Program-made: the position numbers and the translations under genes | Assembly (NCBI GenBank): GCA_030998015.1 | Contig: JARWMV010000198.1 | Location: 1-21,385, forward strand | Direction of reading: 5' to 3' | Length of the DNA stretch: 21,385 nt | Source of the DNA: Ceratorhiza oryzae-sativae | Taxonomy: Eukaryota; Basidiomycota; Agaricomycetes; Cantharellales; Ceratobasidiaceae | Shown here: positions 19,018-21,385 of the stretch, in pieces | Layout of the letters: each line of letters opens with the position of its first letter | How positions within the stretch are numbered: position 1 is the first letter of the stretch | Notes under the pieces: model-generated | Told to the model about the DNA's origin: nothing | The model's input: only the letters and a program-made list of their open reading frames with translations | The model's database searches: none

Positions 19018-21003
19018 TCAGGCTGTTTGAAGAATTGAATGCGCTTGTACATACTTTAAAGCCAGATTCAATACCAAAAGCTTCTTATCCGCCACCCTAA
19101 GCTTACTTGTGCTTGGGAAACCTGGTTGATTGGCAAGGATTTGTCGATATAGTTTGAGCTGATCATTCAGCTCCTGTACTGTCATCTTTGCTATCGCCTC
19201 CTGGTTGAGCTCGATTTGAATACCAGCAACATATTCCTGCTTCTTCAGTCTCTTCTCTTCGCGCTTCTTGTGTAGCTCTTGATTCGTCTCTGCGGCTTGT
19301 TCCTCGGCCAGTACCAACTGCGCCTTTCGGTTTTCTTCTACTTTTGATGTATCAATGCGTATCGCCTCTCTTTGAGCCCATGTATAATGATCTGCGGTAA
19401 AATTGTCCTCCATATACTTCTCTGTATGATTTGTCCGATTTGCCATCAATGTTGTACTTATGTAGAGTGAGGCGTGGATATTGCTGTGCCCAAACTTGCC
19501 AGGTCCCAAGTGCACCTTCATTTGTGTCATTAGTGGGAGGCATGAATGCCAAAGTATGCTGTTCAGTGGACAGAGCCAATGGCGCATCTAGTTCAAACTC
19601 ATCTGTAAAGCGAGCCCATGTCTTCAAAGTACCACGACAGAACGCAACAAAAAGATCCGTAAGAAATGGGAGTTCTGCCTTATGTTTTAGGACTGCCAAT
19701 AGCACCTTTGGCTCATCCCATTCGCACCCATCAAGCATTGCAGTTGATGCAAGAGTGTCAGAGCCAAGTACTAGCATAGGATCTTCAATAATAGACTCAA
19801 GGTGGTGCTTGACCTGCGCATGTAAGGGGGCTAAATCGGCAAGTCCTTTGCCAGCAATAGTTGCTGTTCGAATGAGTTTCATATAAGGCTTGGATATAAT
19901 TTGTCCATAGAGTGCAATGACAAACAACTCAGCCAGTGTTGACAGGCAGTTTAGAGCCTTGAGTATATTACTTTCCATATGGTTCAGTGTCCCAGACCCT
20001 TTTTTGTGTCGACAGTGCTCCATGTACTGAATATATGCTGCATGAAAAACACACAACTCTGTTGCAGCATCAATATAAGAGCTATAGCACATGTTGCTGG
20101 TATCTGGAAAGCAGCAAGAACAATGGTAGTTCTTCTCAAACCAATATGTATGGCTGTCTTGGTGGCCTTTCTTGTTGTCTTTGTGGTTGAATACAGCTCC
20201 AGCTAAGCTACATAACTTGATTGCCCCAGCTTCAGAAACTGCAACTGCTCGCTGTATAGCTGGTGTTATATGAGAAGATGACGCATTAAGCAAGACTGTG
20301 GCATCATTATCTTTGTTGAAAAGGATTATTGGTGGGGTAAGTTGTTTGTTTTCCTTCCAAAATGTCTGTAATCCAGCAGTACCACCTTTTACAGCATTCA
20401 TATCTTTATGGGCACAACACCCACCTTGTATTATATGAGAGCAATCAAGCTGAGTACTTGGCAAGCTTTTATGGAAATCTACATTGCCCAGTTCTGTAAC
20501 ATATCGCTCATACTCAGCCGCATATAGACACTCTTGAGCATCAGGAGTTAGACTATCAAATATATTGACACCCCCAGCAGTGATTTTGGATCAAGTCTGT
20601 ATCTCTTGGTAGACAAGCTCAGCCTTGGCAGTTCCAAGATTTAAAAGCACCAGGTTACCCAGATAGTTAACCCAGGAGTCAAGTTTCCACTGCTGCTCTA
20701 GCTCAGCTACCTTCAGCTGATCGTTAGCATGGTCGCCATTGGCACCACATAGCTTTCGTGCGATGTCCAAAGTCGTTAGTGAGCATTGTGGCTAGAAGAA
20801 CACTTGGGCACACTTCATGGTATCGCATACAGACTGAGTGAGTTCTGCAGCACAGTAACTTGTGTTTTACTAGTATGATCTGGTGTAGATTCAACAGCAA
20901 GATAGAGCTGCTTATGCTTGCTTCCTGTATTGGCCATTATATGCATACTGCTAAAATTGATGCTGTGCTGCAATGTTGAATCCATGCTTGTTGTGACACC
21001 CAC
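19018..21003 (-). pseudogene. Decayed transposon-like gene, right copy
   Basis: Read on the minus strand. A long open stretch (about 20464 down to 19352) carries GCCAHKDMNAVKGG, a central Cys/His/Tyr-rich helical region, and PTNDTNEGALGTW. I recognise this arrangement as an uncharacterised, highly repeated agaricomycete family. The ordered Asp/Asp/Glu positions in these motifs could be an RNase H-type transposase centre, but that is inference. Damage: a 2-bp deletion near 19446 shifts the frame into the tail (19018-19587); an in-frame TGA at 20591-20593 fits a CGA codon hit at CpG; upstream of about 20765 the frame is broken again, with a probable N-terminal piece at 20815-21003 containing a DHTSKTQ-like stretch. 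The final codons differ from the left copy by one lost T, ending the protein two residues early. Confidence 0.75.
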
Positions 21004-21385
21004 AGAAATCTAAGTTGACTTTCCAGATTGAGTATAAAGAAATGAGCATACCTTGTGCAGCAGCTAGGATACTACCTGCTTGAATTTTCGTGCCGATGCC
21101 TCCCTCTATTATAAACTGCCCAATTGATCAAGGTAAAGGTAGGCAACCAATCTTGACTCCAAAAGTAGTCACACACATTTGAATTACATTTGGTACCTGG
21201 GTGGCAGATACTCCCAACATAACAAGTCGGTGTGAAAGGCTTCAAATGCGTGGGGTATATATGTGAGATGATTTGGTTAAAAAAGAAGCTGAGACTTGAC
21301 TATTTTTTGACTTTTTTGTGTGCATATAGCGGCAAGACTCCTCTGCTGCATGTACTCTTTTTTTCCAGGATAATTTTGATTGCTT
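21004..21385. other. Upstream flank of the right transposon-like gene
   Basis: AT-rich sequence with T-runs. It is probably the 5' part of the transposon or its N-terminal coding remnant. No motif or terminal repeat could be identified, and the mirror copy is outside the window. Confidence 0.4.

Larger units (their letters stand above)
9882..19708. repeat. Right arm of giant inverted repeat (palindrome)
   Basis: Mirror copy of 1-9839 in opposite orientation. It carries the same genes and repeats in reverse order. The repeat presumably continues through 19709-21385, whose partner would lie left of this window; this part cannot be tested here. Confidence 0.98.

Noticed and set aside
1..21385. 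tRNA, rRNA or CRISPR features
   Set aside because: No cloverleaf with a convincing B box, no rRNA-like block and no regularly spaced direct repeats with unique spacers were seen on either strand by eye.

Overview
The window looks like nuclear DNA of a basidiomycete fungus, probably an agaricomycete. Coding parts are split by short GT...AG introns (41-65 nt). One gene is a protein kinase of a type expanded in mushrooms. A broken protein at both ends belongs to a repetitive, transposon-like agaricomycete family. No rRNA, tRNA, CRISPR array or bacterial-type signal was seen.

The dominant feature is one giant inverted repeat. Bases 1-9839 are mirrored by 9882-19708 around a 42-nt spacer (9840-9881). 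Mirror positions sum to 19716 through most of the arms and drift to about 19721-19722 near the centre through small indels. The left arm runs off the window start; 19709-21385 is the part of the right arm whose mirror lies outside. Almost everything is therefore present twice, in opposite orientation.

One arm, from the outside in: (1) a decayed transposon-like gene (1-702 left; 19018-21003 right); (2) a gene-poor stretch with a GC-rich hairpin (703-2038; 17678-19017); (3) a divergent gene pair: an unrecognised eight-exon gene with a predicted membrane segment, a Gly-rich helix and a coiled coil (2039-3379; 16337-17677), and a five-exon kinase-like gene (3538-4983; 14733-16178), sharing a 158-bp promoter region; (4) CpG-rich non-coding DNA with direct and degenerate repeats (4984-6702; 13014-14732); (5) a short C-terminal gene fragment (6703-6903; 12804-13013); (6) the inner half of a 5.84-kb block almost without CpG (6938-12778), made of transposon debris: inverted TGTCTT subterminal repeats, a 120-bp fold-back, a 5' transposase-like exon, and at the palindrome centre a Tc1/mariner-like element flanked by TA.

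The arms do not differ uniformly. In the outer transposon nearly every substitution is a CpG changed to TpG or CpA. The CpG-rich gene core is practically identical between arms. The CpG-free centre differs mostly by small indels. Transposon-confined cytosine methylation and deamination, acting before and after the inverted duplication, explains this mosaic. Biologically the most interesting unit is the duplicated divergent pair (membrane/coiled-coil protein plus kinase) held as a palindromic two-copy locus between silenced transposons; its function is unknown.
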